Both the position numbers and the translations under genes were made by a program. From Proteles cristata cristata (lineage: Eukaryota > Chordata > Mammalia > Carnivora > Hyaenidae), in the NCBI GenBank assembly GCA_017311185.1, contig JAESUZ010000139.1:248001-312000 (forward strand): a stretch of DNA of 64,000 bases. The letters are read 5' to 3'. Within the stretch, counting starts at the first letter, position 1, and each line of letters opens with the position of its first letter. Shown here in pieces: positions 61,306-64,000 of this stretch. The notes beneath the pieces were generated by a model. The model was not told the DNA's origin, made no database searches, and saw only the letters and a list, made by a program, of their open reading frames with translations.

Positions 61306-63479
61306 TTGTTTTTTACTATCCCTGCTCATATTGACATTAATAACTGAGAATTAAGTGGAAAGCTGTGTTTATAAGGTGTCTTCATTGATGATTGTATTTT
61401 CCTTCCAAGAGAGACCTTTTTCTTCCCACTGAAGTTTTGTAAGACCTAAATGCCGATGACATCTGGACAGCCATTTGCTCCTGAATCTTCCTCGGCACAG
61501 GCTCCCAGCATTGGTTACCCTAAAGCATGGCGATTGCACGTATGTGAGGAATGCTGAGGGACGGGCCCAGAAATGCTACATGATGGGAGGAATGACATGA
61601 TCTTAGGCTCTTGGTGAAGTGCTCTTCTGATGTCGGAATGGGAAATCATCCTGAGAGAGAGAGAGAGAAAAGAAAAGTGTATATTTCTGAGAGCAAAGAT
61701 GCATGTGCTGACAATTTAGATTTTTGCCCAGAGATGCTGGCATTTTTCTTTCTGGGGGCGGTTCTCATGTTTCCAACAGTGTTCCCACTGCATACCATGT
61801 TCTCTCCTCCCACCCCCCTCCCCATATGTCTTCCTCTTTGTCTCGCCCACCCTACTCCTGGTTTCTTTCTGTCTCTCCCTCCTCATAGGTTATTTCCCTT
61901 CAGTAACAAAATGAATCCTGTCACAGAAGATAGGATTACTTTCCCCAAACACATTCTCCCCATCTTCAGCTATTTCTTTTCTGAAAGTTCTGGAATGAGC
62001 AAGAGATCTGGGAAATAGTCCTTTCTACACATTCTGTTGTACTTCTCCCGTGTTTCTTTTTCTTCTGATCATTCATTTGGCACCATTCTCTCTCCCTGGC
62101 CTCGCCAAGCATCTCCCCTAATAGCCCTTCCTTTCCGCTACTTCCAAGATGGTCTCTCCATCAATTGGTTAGTTAGTCCCAGCCCAAGAATTATCTGGCC
62201 TTGGAAATCTTCGTGATTCATAATTGAGGGCAGACAGAGAACCACACAAAAATGAGAGGGACAGAAGGAAAGAAGGTCTCGGTGACTGAGTTTGGACATG
62301 GGTAAAGGTGACCTGAACAGCCAGATGCAAGTGTAGGGATGACAGTGAATTATTTGGGACAAAGAGTTATGATAGATGGCATGACTTGCTGGGAATAGTT
62401 TACATTAGCCCTTACTCCCATGCAGGGAGTGAATGTTAGGTTATTGTTAGCATGTTTTGGTTTCTTGTTTTGAAGCACAGGGTAGCTAGTGCCAAATAAA
62501 TGGCAGAAGAAACAAAACTTTGGTCTTCGACTTTAACCACACCATTGACTTCACCTCTTACTCAGATGGAGACCAGGTACCCTAGTGAAAATACCATTGT
62601 GTTATGTTCTTTGACTTGGGTGAGAAGACCCTTATGTATGTAGAGGATTTACTGTTGGATAATGAGGAGGACAGGGTTTTGTTTTGTTTTTCCTGAATGC
62701 TTGAATAAAGAACTGACAATATTAGATATAAGTTATGTGCAAAGAAAAGTCCAGAAAGAAAAATGTTGGGTAAGAAAGAGGTAGGTTATTTGGATATACT
62801 GACCAGAGTTCTGCTAGTTTACAGATGATTGCTGGTAACGGTAGCAAAAGAAAATTATACTGTGTCCATCTGCCATCCATCCATTCAGTTTTAATTGAGC
62901 GTAGGCTGTGTGCATAGGCAGTATGAGGTGCTGAGGTAGGAGAACCTACCAAGTTTACACTTTCTGTCATTAAAGAATTATCAATATTGAGGCGCATACA
63001 AAGAATATATGAGTTGGTATCCTGCCTTTCTGGGCCTTTTGTCCACATTTCCTTTCTTAAAATTACCTCTGAAACCAAAAAATACAGCTCTGAGTGTCTC
63101 CTTAGGGGTTAAAGTGTTAACAAGACAAATGCTAGCTTGAGATTTTTTTAAACTTTGGTCTTGTTTTTGTTTTGTAATGTGTATAGGAAACATTCTGATG
63201 CATCAGGAGTTATGGGTGCCCTTCGGTGACTGGTTGATGAGATATTGGAAAACTATCGGACAGTGGTTCTCAGAAGCTGGATCTAAAAAAGTTCCAGCTG
63301 TCAACATGTCTTCCCACTCAGGAAAAGTGCACTGACTCTCATGCTCCAATATTATTCCTACTCAACACGTAGTCGAAGGGCGGGGGCACTACTTAGTGTG
63401 TTGTTCTTAGAGACCAACCTGAGTCCTGAGCTGCTGAATGAAAGCAAAATGGTTGCATTTGAATCAGGTAGAAAAATCA
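61306..63479. other. Intronic sequence without recognised features
   Basis: Includes a short (GA)n at about 61651-61666. The open frame at 61611-62018 is hydrophobic and Pro-rich with no family recognised, judged chance. Confidence 0.4.
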
Positions 63480-63690
63480 TTCATTCATTAACTATTCAAC
63501 TACTGCTTATTGAGAGCCAACCATGCTACCAGCTTTGCAGATAGAAATAAAAGACCAGAGTTCGTGTCCTTGAAGGACTCACAGTCTCCAGTGACAGACG
63601 TGGCAGAGAAAACAGCCAAAATACCAAATGCAGTCAGTTTTACAGGAGGTTTGCCTGTGATGTGACAGGAAGGGCTAAGATGAAGAGGAG
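63480..63690 (+). mobile_element. L2-like LINE fragment
   Basis: 'ctgcttattgagagccaacc', 'gtgtccttgaaggactcaca', 'gtctccagtgacagacgtgg' fit the L2 internal pattern. Confidence 0.45.
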
Positions 63691-64000
63691 GTTAAAGCAT
63701 GCTACCCCATGCCCAGGGGAAGGAGAACATGCAGAAGTCTGTTTCTACAGAGCCCCAGTTTCTCCCTTATCAACAGCTTTACATTTTTCCTCACAACACC
63801 ATCATTCAGAGCTGTTGCCAGGAAAAGGGTTTGCCTTTCCTAGCTTTTACCACAGCCTCCCCATCCCCAGCAGTAATCTCAGCACCAGACCCTCCCTCGT
63901 GACCATCTGACTGTATATCCTTGTCACCCTTTCACAAACTGCAGAAATCATAGGCAAAACATTATGCTCTTAACAGGACTAATCACCATTCTTCTTGTAA

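Overview
This is a 64 kb window of mammalian nuclear DNA, almost all intron. It contains one confident coding exon, at 39585-40183 on the + strand. The 199 complete codons read as part of the amino-terminal (zinc/modulator-binding) domain of the NMDA receptor subunit GluN2A (GRIN2A). The exon has a polypyrimidine tract and AG acceptor before it and a GTGAGT donor after it, and it runs in phase 0 and out in phase 2. Everything upstream (1-39584) and downstream (40184-64000) is read here as flanking GRIN2A intron. No other GluN2A exon was recognised, which fits the very long introns around this exon in mammals.

The host is a carnivoran, most likely a cat-family species. The evidence is at least twelve tRNA-Lys-derived CAN-SINE copies, recognisable by tRNA box A and box B-like heads, a CT-rich middle and an AATAAA-rich A tail. 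Several are close to each other in sequence and keep perfect target-site duplications (19.56, 22.61, 29.41, 30.56/30.73 and 33.28 kb), so they are fairly young. Older layers are mammal-wide: MIR, L2-like LINEs, a CR1/L3-like block, MER5A-like hAT remnants and one 5'-truncated L1 tail.

Layout: 0-9 kb is intron with an LTR-like insertion splitting a MIR at about 1.8-2.1 kb. 9-20 kb is intron with microsatellites, a CR1/L3-like block and MIRs. 20-37.5 kb is SINE-rich and also holds an L1 tail, a diverged local duplication (22.4/24.3 kb), a nested SINE pair (30.5-31.0 kb), and a long L2-like tract interrupted by an LTR-like segment carrying a 45-bp minisatellite (about 34.3-34.55 kb). 39.6-40.2 kb is the exon. 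40.2-64 kb is downstream intron with a CpG-rich block at about 47.6-48.9 kb (containing a 234-codon open frame of unknown meaning), a 261-bp inverted duplication at 51.3/52.3 kb, and L2-like remnants.

I found no operon, RNA gene, CRISPR array or convincing new biological system. The structural oddities most worth a second look are the inverted duplication with a perfectly identical outer 108 bp, the dimeric minisatellite, and the intronic CpG-rich block. All repeat family names are assigned by eye from remembered consensus features and were not checked by a search.
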